Source of the DNA: Diplonema papillatum
Taxonomy: Eukaryota; Euglenozoa; Diplonemea; Diplonemida; Diplonemidae
Assembly (NCBI GenBank): GCA_030068145.1
Contig: JAPJBO010001107.1
Span: 1 to 64,000, forward strand
DNA length: 64,000 bases
Direction of reading: 5' to 3'
In this document: one piece after another, positions 42,318 through 54,735 of the stretch
How the letters are laid out: each line of letters opens with the position of its first letter
Position numbering within the stretch: the stretch's first letter is position 1
Translations under genes and position numbers: made by a program
Notes under the pieces: generated by a model
The model's database searches: none
What the model saw: the letters and a program-made list of their open reading frames with translations, nothing else
Told to the model about the DNA's origin: nothing

Positions 42318-43449
42318 AGCACCAAGCCCCAAGGCGCACCACGCCTTGATGCTTTAGCTTGGGAAAACCGCAGCCACTTGACCCGTAGCTCTGCAGTACC
42401 GCCGAACACGCGACGCTTGGCTTCCGTGTAGCAGGCTTTCCCCGGTACTCTCGGAAGCTGCAAAAGAAAAAGGAGAAACCCCGTGCAGCACCGAGTGAAA
42501 CCTGTACAGCCACTGAATCGAAAAGTCGCTCAAAAAAGAACATACGTCGGCCGCAGACAGCCCTCGTACCCGCCTCCACACGATTTTTGCCCACCGCCAC
42601 AAAAAAAAGAAATCGCCGTGCGCCGAAGCTGTACAGCCGGTCCGTCAGCAGTAAAATCTGGACGTAGTCTTATGCCCAGTGAGCTCCGCCCGACTGTCCG
42701 TTGCCACCGACGCAAAAACACACACAAGAAGTTTGTTCTTTGGGCCATCGCCCAAAGAACAACGAAGTATATACACCATCCGATGGACCCTCGCCATCAC
42801 ACCGTCTTATGACGACTTTGCCCACAGCCACAACCACAAAATCTCTCGGAGAACAACCGAAATATACGTATACGCACTGAAGCCGTGAAAACGATCATGA
42901 GTTTGTCAGAAGCGAAATCTGAACGTGACAGTGAGCCGTCAAGCTCACGCGCACGTGAGATGAGTTCGCACACCCGTCGCAGAATCAAGTTACCTAGGGA
43001 ACAACAAAGTATAAGCATTTGCATTGACCGTTCGATAGACTCCCACCGCCTGAAGACGATTCGCCTACCGTTCGCTCAGTGAACGACGGCATTGTTTTCA
43101 CCGAAGCTGTAGAGCACTGCCTCGATTTGTCGAAAACGAAGGATATTACAGAAAACATGATTTGCGCCGGGTTTGCAAGCTCAAGGTCACCCGCACACGG
43201 AAGATGAGTCTGACGAAGCGAACCCGCCCAAAGAACAGAGGGAAGGCTGAAAGATCGTCTTCGCCACACAACCCAAGACGGGCTTCTGCGCTACCGCAGA
43301 AGCGATGACCGCTTTTCGCAAACAAAGGAACCAGCCCCAGTCTTGCGCTCCCCCACATCCGCCCGTAACGTCGCAGCGTGGGCCTAGGCTGCCTGTCTTC
43401 GTACCAACCCTCACGAGACGCGGCAAACACATTGCTGCACCCACAACGA
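42318..43449. other. R18 copy and unremarkable sequence
   Basis: R18 lies at 42318-42460 (GCACCAAGCCCCAAGGCGCA). The rest holds a short local inverted repeat, TTTGGGCCATCGCCCAAAGA (42738-42757), and no gene. Confidence 0.45.
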
Positions 43450-43752
43450 ACCCTTTTTTATTTTTACATAAGCGCCAGCTTGAAAGGAAATGCTCGACGA
43501 AGCTGCCAGACAAAGAACCGAAGGGATCCCAAGTGCTGTAACTACCGAACCACGTGTTGAACGGACGTGACGTCATGCGGGTCTACCCTTACACGACAAG
43601 ACACACAAACACAGCAGGTCCATAGTCCTGAAGAAGGTGGTGTAAGCGAAGAACATATCAGATTGTGTTTGTATTGTGTTTGCCCCTCTACCTCTATATT
43701 TCCCTTCCCTTCCATTCGGAGTCGAAGCAGCTACGTCGAGTATTTTTTGTAT
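43450..43752 (+). repeat. R5 repeat, full copy
   Basis: TTTTTACATAAGCGCCAGCT to GAGTCGAAGCAGCTACGTCG, close to the 4495 copy with small indels. Confidence 0.8.
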
Positions 43753-44636
43753 CAGTGCCGCTGCTTGCAGAAAGCGAGAGGAAGCGTTTTTCTGTGTTCC
43801 CTCTTTCAGTAAGGCTCCCCAGCAGGCCCGGCCTACCGATCGACCGGCTTCCAGGCCGGCACGGAGGGTTTCGGGTTGGAGAACAAACAACCGCTCTTTG
43901 TAGCAACGTGAACGGTTGCGGCCGCCATTGCCACGAACAAAAGAAGAAGAAGAAAAGGCATAAACCGCGTTCGGAACGAGGAAAAAAGCGTAATTTTCGC
44001 CTGAGTCTTGCGCGCCCCTTTTTGAAGTTTTTTTTGCCGCAAAAACTAAAAAACGCTGAAAAAAGAAATCCAAAGTTAGTGGGGGTGGCCAGAGCCTCTT
44101 CGGAGATAAGGCCCCCCATCCCCTCCGTGCGCTATAGTTGGTTCCTCCTACGTCTTCTTTAGATATTGATGCTTGATTGAAGCCAGATCACATCTTGTAG
44201 CGGACACAGAAGGCCCAACTCGCGCTTGAGAACGAAGAACCCAGCCTGTTCCGTCCTTCGCACCGCCTCTCGTTTCCAACATCAATGTTGGTGTTGGACC
44301 GGACAGTCGACGTCTTTGGAAAAAGAGACGGTCCCGTGTCACCAGCACTCGCCTCTCGCACTCTCTCTATCTCGGAGAGATTCACTGCAACCGCTTTTTT
44401 TACCCACCCCTCGATTAGTACGAAGTTCGATAACCCAACCCGCTTCCGGCCAACCTCCGGAGGCTCAAAATATACCGGCGTCATGAAGCTCGAAAACAGT
44501 CCAAAACAAGAACCGCCATGAATTGTTTGATCAGTTGACGCTGGTCGTGGTTGCCGCAGCACAAAATGAAGATCGTGCCGAGTTCAACGCCTACTCAAGG
44601 TTTGAAGCCCGAAGGAAGCCCCAACTTTTTCTTTGA
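43753..44636. other. No gene seen
   Basis: An R4-type module variant lies at about 44448-44512 (CCAACCTCCGGAGGCTC). Short frames in this stretch have no recognisable domain. Confidence 0.4.
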
Positions 44637-44860
44637 TTTTTTGTATAAGCGCCCGCTTTGTAGGAAATGCTTGAGGAGACTGCCAGTTGCGATAGATCAA
44701 AGGAGGTAAATGTGCTGTAGCCCACGCGAAGCACAGGTAAATCTGGGTTTTAGTGGCGGGCGTAAGCGTTCAACAAAAAAAGACCCACTTTGTAGTTGTA
44801 TTGTTTTCCCCCCCTCTAGCCTCCTTCGAAATGAGCACAAGGCAGTCCCTCGAGTATTTT
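44637..44860 (+). repeat. R3 repeat, full-length
   Basis: R3, about 230 bp: TTTTGTATAAGCGCCCGCTT, then AGGAGGTAAATGTGCTGTAG, GGCGGGCGTAAGCGTTCAAC and TCCTTCGAAATGAGCACAAG. Nine copies are in this window, all in the same (+) orientation. Confidence 0.85.
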
Positions 44861-46263
44861 CGGGGGAAGCAGTATTGTCCGTGCGTGCCGCCATATCTGG
44901 CTGTTGTTGTTGTCCCATTGGGCGTGGCAATTGCAACTTGAAGCCGTTCACCGAGCAGTATGCGAAAATGAAGCAAATGTCAGATGGCGTTAGAACATGA
45001 GCAATATCCCAAAGAGCAGCAGTCAGGTAGTACAACCTGGCTGTAAGCGTATTCGGCCTCGCCGCTTTACGAGGGCACAAGGCAAGCCAGGACCTGGCAA
45101 TCGCGCATGCCGGGAAAAGATGGCCGCCCCCAAGACGAAGCTCCCACGAACCGAACCCGAACGCAGGTCCGCTGGGCGCAACAGGCCAAACGAGCCACAC
45201 ACCCCTCGGCTTGCTTGAAGGAAGAAACAGACGAGAAGGAACACCTGCGACTCTTCATTCCGCACTCCTCTCACCCCCTTGTGTACAACATCCATAACAC
45301 CCACGAAATAGAGTCTTTACAAGCGAACCGCCACTCTTAAATAAAAAAGCGCAAAAAAAAAAAAAAAAAAAAAAAAAAGAGCAAAAGAACCGAGGGGAAA
45401 AGGGAAGGTATAGCGAAAACCGTCGAAAGGCACCAGAGACTGTTCATCAGCCTGTCTGTTGATTGTCGGCAACATAAAAATAAAATAAAATAAAAAGCAT
45501 ACCCCGCAAATCCAATGGGTTTGCCTCACTCGTCGCCCAAAGGCGGTTCTAACTATTTTTACTTTGGCCGGCCTCATTGATATGGAGAGTCGGCGCGGGA
45601 GGGATTAGTGCCAAACGATGGGATCGGTGTGTCGATCCAGAGATGAGCCGGTCCACCCCATGCTGATAAGACTGAGACAGTCTGCTGGAGTGGTGGTGTG
45701 GTGTGGGTTAGAATGCAGAGTATCTGTAGCGAGGTGGCCGCCTTAGTCACCAGGTGGCTACCTCTTCGATCGTACCGTGTCGTGCTTCAGGCGTTTGCAC
45801 TCATTCGAACCATCGTCTTCGCACGGTCGGTTTGCGTCCCTTCCCTTCCACGCCGGTGTGCATGCTCCTGCGGTCCCTGCCTTCGCTTTCACGGGTGTGA
45901 TGTACCTTGACAGTTGAAGTTAGAATGCAGAATATCTGTAGCGAGGTGGCCTGCAATGGCCACTAGGTGACTATCTCTTCGATCGCACCGGGTGTCGTGC
46001 TTCAGGCTTCGATACGCTTCCAGGAAATAGGGTGGACTGGCTGTAGGGATCTCGATCAATACACTTAAATGGCCACTTCCGACGCAGCGCCGGCCGGGTC
46101 CGTAAAGGGTTAAAAAAAGTACATTCGTTAACAGAAGTCAAGCGAACCACTTCTTCGCTCTGAAAAAAAGACCATGTCCTTGGCCACTGCTAACGAAAAA
46201 GCGCGAGGATTTCCTCAAAAAAAAAACAGGGCAAAACTACGCTGTTCTTCACTGGCGCGTCTT
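44861..46263. other. Intergenic with two R7 units
   Basis: R7-like units lie at 45690-45800 and 45915-46015 (GTTAGAATGCAGA, CTCTTCGATCG). An A29 tract is at about 45350. No gene seen. Confidence 0.45.
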
Positions 46264-46700
<437 letters not shown>

Positions 46701-46705
46701 TATAT

Positions 46706-46990
46706 CTTGTATACGCACCTGCTTTGAAGGAAATACTTGAGGAGACTGCCAGTTGCGAAATCTCAAGGTATAGGCATCGTATGGTACTCATCGGGTGACT
46801 CCCCACTATCGCAACACTGTTCCAAATCTCAAGGGAGGTAAATGTGCTGGAGCCCACACGAAACACAGGTGAATCTGGGGTTTAGTGGCGGGCGTAAGCG
46901 TTCAACAAAAAAAGACCCACTTTGTAGTTGTATTGTTTTCTCCCCCTCTAGCCTCCGTCGAAATGAGCACAATGGCAGTCCCTCGAGTAT
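46706..46990 (+). repeat. R3 repeat, long form
   Basis: Carries an extra internal module (GGTACTCATCGGGTGACTCC, about 46765-46825) between GCGAAATCTCAAGG and the AGGGAGGTAAATGTGCTG core. The copy at 54432 has a longer version of the same module; other copies lack it. Confidence 0.8.
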
Positions 46991-47622
46991 TTTCCCTTTT
47001 TCCCTACCCGCAAAGTGCTTCGCAAGCCCTCCGAAGTTGCCGCAGTCCAAGACTGCGTAAGCTACTCCCGGAAAGGTAGAAAGAAGCACCCTTGCTGTAC
47101 CCCCCTGCTTGTGCGGGCAATTATTTGACCCGACGGGGGGAACACCCCCCCCGCGGCCTTTAAAAAACACGAAACCAAGCTTAAAAAGTATTTGCGAGGG
47201 CAAAGCACCTGCACGCGTGTGCAAGGGGACTCCCCGCACGCTATACCGGAATGCTTCACAACAGGGTCGCACCTCCCCTCCTCCGCGCCTTTACTATTTG
47301 TGCATCCCGTTACTAGACAACATCTTCCTCGAAGAAGACTTGATGCTAGCAGCAACCATGCATGAGAGGCAGTGCTCTGCCTAACCAGTAAACGAAGATT
47401 CCCCCCCGCCCCCTTCCAGACCTATCTTCTCATAACGAGATATAGCAGGGGCAAGAAAGAAAGAAGAACGCCACCAGACCGCCGGCCTTCGTAAAAAAAA
47501 AAGAAGAAGAAAGCCACCAGCTGTACATCAACCCCGGTTATTTGTCGGCAACACAAAAAGACAACCCGTGCTGTAAAATTATCTCAAATACACGAAAAGA
47601 GACGGTCAGACGGTACCAAGAC
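46991..47622. other. Intergenic with R9
   Basis: R9 lies at 47338-47415 (GACTTGATGCTAGCAGCAAC, ATGCATGAGAGGCAGTGC). The rest has nothing recognised. Confidence 0.45.
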
Positions 47623-47882
47623 GACAGACAGTCACCTACTGCGGCACCATACTGAGGAGGGCCTACCGTAAGTAAGGTATGTGGACAAAGGCCGAAACCA
47701 CCAATGACCAACGACCAAGGTACCCACCGATCCTCTTACCTCGTGTAACCACCACTCTTACGACACTCAGAGCACAAAGAATATCTTCCCTTAACGACGA
47801 AGGTCACCCGGAGACTTTAAAACCCCGGAGTTTCAAGCGAACTTTCACTCTAAAAAGTTTCAAGCGAACTTTCACTCTAAAT
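47623..47882 (+). repeat. R4 repeat, full-length with duplicated tail
   Basis: From AGACAGTCACCTACTGCGGC to TTTCACTCTAAAAAG. The last 24 bases (GTTTCAAGCGAACTTTCACT...) are repeated twice in tandem. Confidence 0.8.
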
Positions 47883-48045
47883 AAAGGCGACGGGCAACAA
47901 AGCTTGAGGAAATGCTCCCCAGCAGTGTTTAGCCCATGAGGATCAAGTCGAATCCGTTGGCTCGGCGGAGCTCTTAGCCGAAAGAGATGGTGCGGTCCTT
48001 GCAAAAGCGAGTCAGGCCGCCCCTTGATGGACTGATAAACGCTGA

Positions 48046-48645
48046 TAGTTGAGGTTAGAATGCAGAAGATATCTGTAACCTGCATTAGCCACTGGGTGAC
48101 TACCTCTTCGATCGTACCGTGTCGTGCTTATCTGATAGACTGTGGGTATGGGTTAGAATGCAGAAGATATCTGTAGCCTGCATTAGCCACTGGGTGACTA
48201 CCTCTTCGATCGTACCGTGTCGTGCTTATCTGATAGACTGTGGGTATGGGTTAGAATGCAGAAGATATCTGTAGCCTGCATTAGCCACTGGGTGACTACC
48301 TCTTCGATCGTACCGTGTCGTGCTTATCTGATAGACTGTGGGTATGGGTTAGAATGCAGAAGATATCTGTAGCCTGCATTAGCCACTGGGTGACTACCTC
48401 TTCGATCGTACCGTGTCGTGCTTATCTGATAGACTGTGGGTATGGGTTAGAATGCAGAAGATATCTGTAGCCTGCATTAGCCACTGGGTGACTACCTCTT
48501 CGATCGTACCGTGTCGTGCTTATCTGATAGACTGTGGGGATGGGTTAGAATGCAGAAGATATCTGTAGCCTGCATTAGCCACTGGGTGACTACCTCTTCG
48601 ATCGTACCGTGGCGTATCTGATAGACTGTGAGTATGGGTTAGAAT
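48046..48645 (+). repeat. 98-bp tandem array, about 6 copies (R7)
   Basis: Units start GGTTAGAATGCAGAAGATAT and run through CATTAGCCACTGGGTGACTA, CTCTTCGATCGTACCG and CTGATAGACTGTGGGTATGG. Internal units are nearly identical; the outer ones are diverged. Solitary relatives at 39590, 45690 and 45915 show the unit is itself a dispersed repeat that was amplified locally. Confidence 0.9.
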
Positions 48646-50332
48646 GCAAGAGTCTGTGGCGATAACCTGCGATAGAAAACAGCAAGCCATTCGATGCAGT
48701 CCAGAAAAGGGGCGAACCGGCTCGAAAAGGGTCTGGGCCTGTCGAAGGGCTTTTGGTAGATACTCAAGGCCATTTTGCGGAACTACGCAGGAGGCAATGT
48801 CTGTTCCCCCTGTCCGGAGACGTTGGGGAGCTGAGCGGAGAGCACACTTGCAAACACGTATTTGCACTCTTCCCCCGGCCTCTTCGAAAACGAGTATACA
48901 GGGGGGGGCGAATAATAACAGTTATTTGACACATGTCTGGTTATCTAAAAGCACTACCACTATTTGATCCTGCTACTGTTCGGCTACCCGGATCTTTTTT
49001 TATTATTCGACAAATCGAATAATAACACAGGTGTTATTATTCGACCCCCCCCCCCCCCTTTATAGACGGCCTCTCTGAGTATGCCGCAAAACGGTACGAC
49101 GTTCTGACGTGGCCCCCCCGCCTGAAGATCCGAGGTCGGGGTGCACAGGATCTGCGGCGATATGCACTAGACCCACCTGAGTTCGTGTTTTCCGGCGCGT
49201 GCACTCATTCGCGTCATCTTCTCCGGCGCGGACTCCCTTCGAACCGTCAAAGACAGGATGAAAACCGTGGCGTGGTGGCATCACCCAGGCCCCAATACCT
49301 GACAGAAATGACTTCTCTGACACTCTAGAAAGCCAGGAGCTGCGACCAGATGGACCGCACCAACTTCCAAAAAGGCAGCGCTTATCCAAGTTCTCGAACG
49401 AAATACTGCAGGGGACGGATGACTAGGCCTCTTGGAGCGAGAAGAGCGCGCGGGATTCCAACACTCCCCTTTCCCCTCTCTCTTTTCTTCGAACAAAGCT
49501 ATGCCCCATCAAACATGCATGGGCGGTGTTCCGCCCAAACATGAAACTAAGATTCCCCCACCCCCCCCCTACCTTCCAAACTTTCAAAGAAATACGCCAA
49601 AACTGTCTCCTCATTGAAACTCCGTCCCCTCCCGTCTCTTCCCCTTTTTCCTCACCTTTTGAGCAGCCTTGGTGTTAGGGTCAAACACGCGTGGGTGGGT
49701 GCCCGTGTTCTGCCTTAACACCTCAAATTGTCGACCGTTGACTGAAGAAAAACATGAAACTCAAAGCGGAACGACTTTCCAGGGGTCAGGGGACGTGCAC
49801 CGACACATGAACGAACAGCAGGCAGCCAGGCATCCACTGATCAACCGTGGTAGAAATGGGCAAGTTGAACACAAACTTACACTCTAAAATGAATAATCCG
49901 TCACAGACGGGGGTAACATCACGAGTGGGAACCTTTTTGTCCTGTTCTTTCGAAGCCAATGCATTGGCTTCAAAAGAAAGCTTGATCAAAAAGGCGTTTC
50001 CCACCCACTTCTTGTGTTAACAATGCATTGTTGTAGGTATTTAAGAGTAGTTGGGCTGCGTACAGCATGAAACTTGCCGAAGCAGGTGAGTGCACGCAAA
50101 CAAAATAAAGCGCCAGCCTAATTCTTTTTGCTTCGTTCATTTCGCCTTGTCACGTGCAGCTGCCCCCCGTCCGGGAAGGTTTTCACCTTACCAGCGAACT
50201 CAACCAACTTCCGCCGGCAGAGATACTCTGCCGAAAGGAATCAAACCCACCTTAGCCGGGGCTGGGGGGTTAGTACAGCTCAAAGTATCTGCAGATCACA
50301 CCGAAGCCTCTAGACAAAACCCCGTTTTCACA
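48646..50332. other. Intergenic with palindromes, R9 and R2
   Basis: R9 lies at 49488-49560 and R2 at 50018-50113. Palindromes lie at 49008-49051. A 20-bp perfect palindrome GAAGCCAATGCATTGGCTTC lies at 49952-49971. A C14 run lies at 49046. No gene seen. Confidence 0.5.
49008..49051. repeat. Double TTATTATTCGA palindrome
   Basis: TTATTATTCGA-CAAA-TCGAATAATAA is followed at once by GAATAATAACA-CAGG-TGTTATTATTC, sharing one arm. The right arm of the first hairpin is the left arm of the second, so two exclusive stems are possible. A weaker relative lies at 29817-29835. Confidence 0.75.
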
Positions 50333-50560
50333 CTTCTTTTTTTGTACAAGCACCTGCTTTGTAGGAAATACTTGAGGAGGCTGCCAGCTGCAAAAGATAG
50401 ATCAAACGAGGTAAATGTGCTGTAGCCCACACGAAACACAGGTGAATCTGGGTTTAGTGGCGGGCGTAAGCGTTCAACAAAAAAGACCCACTTTGTAGTT
50501 GTATTGTTTCTCCCCCTATGGCCTCCTTCGAAGTAAGCACAAGGCAGCCCCTCGAGTGTT
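50333..50560 (+). repeat. R3 repeat, full-length
   Basis: TTTTTTTGTACAAGCACCTGC to GCAGCCCCTCGAGTG. It is followed immediately by an inverted R13 copy (50570-50780). Confidence 0.85.
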
Positions 50561-50569
50561 TCTTGGTAC

Positions 50570-50780
50570 ATTGGTACTGACGAGAACATTTCTGGAACAG
50601 CGGTTGCATATAAAAGAGAGATTCGACGCGCTAATACAGGAGAGAGGTTTATATACCCTGTACACACGCAAAGAACAAGAATTTGTTGACGTCGCCTTTC
50701 ACTACTTTTGGTCAGCTGATCCGTCACTTCGTTTATCAGTTTATCCGTGTAAGAAGCCACCGGAAATGTTCTCTCATGTC
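50570..50780 (-). repeat. R13 repeat, inverted copy
   Basis: Reads GAACATTTCTGGAACAGCGG on the plus strand and corresponds to the complement of about 1800-2000. It shows the same segment as 40141-40400. Confidence 0.65.
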
Positions 50781-52355
50781 CGCATCCATCTCTCCATTAT
50801 TCTCACGCGTTTGCGACTTTCTTAGCCGAAGAGCATTCTCTTCTTGCATGCCGTGGGCAGCACAGAGGAAGCAAGACTCCTCAATGGCACCTTATTTTTA
50901 AAGCCCAGAAGAATACCGCAGTCAAGAAAGGACCCCCCCAATTGGTCCCGTCACTAAAGGACTATGCAAGTTACTGATCGTTGTGTTGTCGACAACAAAA
51001 ACAAGAAAACCCCCCTACCACCGTCACACTCCACGCACGAAGCTGAACCTCACAAAGCACAAAAGGTCGAAAGCCACGGGTCTGTACGCCCCGTTCGGGA
51101 TCGTCGAAAGCACACAGAGGAAAAAAGTGGAAAAAAAAAGCATTTGATTTTACCTACGCATTTGTTCTCCCGGCTGCGCCTCCTGCAGTTGCGAGCTTTT
51201 CCTCCTCGCCTTTTTGCGTAGTTTTCCTCTTAGACCCCAGCACGATTAGCACCATTTGTAGTCGCGTTGTTTCAACAAAATTACGCATCTTCTCCTCCAA
51301 CTTCCGTCGAAGGCTGGCCCCTCGAATATGTTTCACCGAAGAGTACAGTTAAGGTACAGCCCTCCGTGTTGGGTCCATACCATGAACTTGTAAAACATGC
51401 TACCGAATCAAGCTGCCCACATAGCGCCCCCCTTCCAAGAAGAAGCGAGTCTAAAAAACGCCCTTTCAGTTCTGAACCCAAGCAACTGTCATACGGTTGA
51501 ATCCTGCAGAGAAGGAACAAACCACCCTTGGACTAGTCGTCGGAAATACGAGAAAAGAAAAATAAAGCAGCAGGACCGATCCAGTCCAGCACGCCATCAA
51601 ATCGGGAACTGAAGATGGTAAATGCGTGACGAAAGAAGAAAGGAAAACAGCGACCGTCGCCGCAGACTCGAAAAAAGGATCAAAAAGAAACAAAGTTGAG
51701 CAAGCAAGTCCGTACGAAGCTGTCAGGCATCAGAACGACGTACACTTTTCGTCGTCGAAAAAAGAAGAAAGAAAAGACAGACAAGAAGCAACTTGTCACA
51801 CAAGACAACAAACCTTTCTCCCTCTCTTCTTCGACCAGGCCCCCCCCCCCCCCCCCCCCCCCATTTCTTGTTGTTTCGCGTGCGTACGAGGAACGCCGTT
51901 TGTTAAAGGAGGTATTCGCTCTCTCGCCGTTGATCGCCCCTCTCTCCCGCTAGCCGTTGATTTTTTCTTTGTCGCCAAACATGAAGTGCTGGAGGAAATG
52001 AGTAGCTCGTTCACCGCAAACCGTGGCGTTTTCCCTTGCGTCCTGCTTGACGTAAAAAACGATCAGGCGCTCGGCGAAAACAACACTCTCTCCCCCATCA
52101 TCATTATCATCATCATCATCACTAATTTTGTTAGCCGCGGTTGTGCGAGTGACGAGCTTGTATTGTTTCCTCCTTTACCCCGTGCCTGGCTGACAAACCC
52201 CTCGCAGTAAGACCTGCGCTTCGAACGGTGGTAGCGGTGCAAGTATTCTCTGAGAGGCAGTATCATTGCACACAGAAGACGACCAAAATTCTCCCCTCAG
52301 GGGACGCCACTAGCATTATCGAAAGTTTGCCACTAAGTATGCTAGTATACTGCTG
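50781..52355. other. Intergenic with short R14 copy
   Basis: R14 lies at 51972-52165 with its short ATC core (52097-52124). A C22 run lies at 51840-51862. The 194-codon frame at 51626-52210 spans the poly-C and the R14 repeat and is not accepted as a gene. Confidence 0.45.
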
Positions 52356-52675
52356 GGGAGCAGTTGACCAGACCTCTTGAGTTTGTGCTACCCACGATTG
52401 GGAGTCGGGGAGCCTGACGCAACGTAAGGCAGGACCCAACCCCCTTTTCGTGTGAGAAAAGCGCAGAATCAAAACACCTTTTTTTCTGATCTGTGTTGTC
52501 AAGAGCTGCGACTCAACTATTATTTCTTTTCTAGCCGCGTCGAACTTCGTTTCTTTCTCGGGGAAGATGCAACGCCCCCGCGAAAGACTCGGATGATGCG
52601 ACAGCGCAAGTTCAGAGGACGCGAGGAAGCTTTCGCGTACTACGGGCGCACGGGCCGGCCCGATTGGGTTCCTCT
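52356..52675 (+). repeat. R11 copy and first GGGGAAGATGCAA hairpin
   Basis: R11 lies at 52356-52445 (CAGTTGACCAGACCTCTTGA, CACGATTGGGAGTCGGGGAG). R12, GGGGAAGATGCAACGCCCCC, lies at 52560-52579. Confidence 0.7.
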
Positions 52676-53005
52676 TTTTTTTGTATAAGCACCTGCTTTG
52701 TAGGAAATACTTGAGGAGGCTGCCAGCTGCAAAAGATCAAAGGAGGTAAATGTGCTGAGGTGAATCGGGGTTCAGTGGCGGGCGTATGCGTTCAACAAAA
52801 AGAAGACCCACTTTGTAGTTGTATTGTTTCTCCCCCTCTAGCCTCCTTCGAAGTAAGCACAAGGCAGCCCCTCGAGTATTCTTCTTGAAAGTATGCCAAT
52901 ACTGCAGGGAATAGTTGACTAGACCTCTCGAGTTTGTGCTAACCACGAATTGGGGAGTCGGGAGAACCTACCAAGCCAAAAGCAGGACCGACCCACCTTC
53001 CCGCG
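52676..53005 (+). repeat. R3 copy followed by R11
   Basis: R3 (52676-52880) lacks the GTAGCCCACACGAAACAC segment. R11 (52905-53005) reads AATAGTTGACTAGACCTCTC. Confidence 0.75.
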
Positions 53006-54431
53006 TGCCTCTCGTTACGAGGCTTGGCACCTCGAGAGATTTGGCAGCAGGCACCGTTCTCGACGGTTTTTCTGCCTTCGCCAGCTCCAACCACACGTGC
53101 TGCGGCGTTGGTCGTTGCCCTCCCGGTCTTTTCGTGCGCGGGGAAGATGCAATGCCCCCTCCACGGACGACTGCGGGTATGCAAGCCAACGAGCATGCAA
53201 ATAATGCTTGCCGCACGGCCGCAAGTTCCACGTGTTCGGCAGAACGACGCGACGACAGGCTAACTATCTCCAAAGGACCGATACCGAACGAATGCAGTGG
53301 TAGAAAGATGCATATAACTTTGAAGAGAGGCCAAGAGTCTCTGCAACCGATGAGCGGTAAGATTTGGAGGGCTCGGTGGGCTTCCGATTGTGACGAACGT
53401 TGGTAGTATTAACGGGGTGTTTTAGTGTTAGCGCTTCTTCGTTGTACGTTTCAGGAAGTTTCGCGTTTCGATCTGTGATCAATGCATCAAACCGCGTCCT
53501 CAGAATCTCCGAAGCTACCCATTTTCGGATCTTCAGATGGCAAAACCTCGCAAACTCCGAAAAAGAATCGTTTCTCCGCGCCAGATTTCGCGTGTCCGTA
53601 CAATTAGTACTGGCGCTGATACTAGTTAACTCCCCTCCCCCCAGTAGCCCCTGACTGAAAACGTTGCGAGCGCTACCCGGACTGGCCCCAGGGGAAGATG
53701 CAATGCCCCCTGGGGAAGTCTTCGAGGAAGCGGGCAAAGAAGTATGGGAAGCAGTGGGCCAAGGGGGGGGTCCCGATTTCTCAGCTGGGACTGGTCGCCA
53801 TTCTCTCCTGCTCTTGCGCAGGCATCGCGCGCATGTGCCGCCGGCAGCGAGTTTCCTCTTCTTCTTTCTTGGGGAAGATGCAACGCCCCCTCGGAAGGGT
53901 CAGAGGACGCGAGCGCACAGGTGCCGGGGGAGCGCGTGCTGCTGGGCCTAAGGGGGGGTGCGCACAGTAGTAGACATACTGAGCCACAAACAGTATTAGC
54001 CCCTGCTGTACCGAAGCTTCGTTAGCGGTGATTGGGGCAAGCTTCCTCTTTTTCTTTCTGGGGGAAGATGCAATGCCCCCTGGGAAGTCTTAGATGGCTG
54101 CGAGCCCAAGCGTCACTCGGATCGGGAAAGCTTGCTGCACTCATGGTTTCGGGCGGTGTTGCGAAGAGCGCGGATCGAAGGGTCACACGCCGCTGATTCT
54201 TAGCTTCTTTTGGGGCTTTGGTTTGTAAGGGGGGGGCGTTGCTCCGAATAACACAAGGTCAGCCGTCGGCCAGGCGGGGCTGTGGTGTCTTAACTAGCTC
54301 CGATTATTCAGGCTTTGCACGTCGCGGCGTGACCGTTGGCGATCTAGCCCGCCACCCCCGGAGCAACGAAAAAGAAAACTGCGAGAGGAAAATAGCAAAC
54401 CTACGCACTTCTCCTCCTTTGTTCCTTCTTT
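53006..54431 (+). other. Stretch with four R12 hairpins
   Basis: R12 copies lie at 53140-53159, 53691-53710, 53871-53890 and 54061-54080. Three of the cluster's copies sit just after a TTTCTTTCT(T/C/G) pyrimidine tract. Surrounding sequence is moderately GC-rich with small frames in all three phases and no domain. Confidence 0.6.
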
Positions 54432-54735
54432 TTTGTTTTTGCATCTGCTTCGTAGGAAATACTTGAGGAGACTGCCAGTTCCGAAATCTCAAACCTGACG
54501 AACTCGTCACAAGCTACCAGCAGCAGATGCAGCCGTCGCGGGTTGCACCACGACGGAAGCGCGCCAAGAGTGACCCATCCGGTGTGGTACTCATCGGCAT
54601 GCCGATGACTTCTCACTATCGCAATAAGATCAAGGGAGGTAAATGTGCTGTAGCCCACACGAAACACAGGTAAATCTGGGTTTAGTGGCGGGCGTAAGCG
54701 TTCAACAAAAAAGACCCACTTTGTAGTTGTGTTGT
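54432..54735 (+). repeat. R3 repeat, longest form, 3'-truncated
   Basis: Carries a module of about 120 bp (54497-54627, including GGTACTCATCGGCATGCCGA) between GAAATCTCAAA and AAGGGAGGTAAATG. The normal end is replaced after TTGTAGTTGTGTTG by unrelated sequence. Confidence 0.8.
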
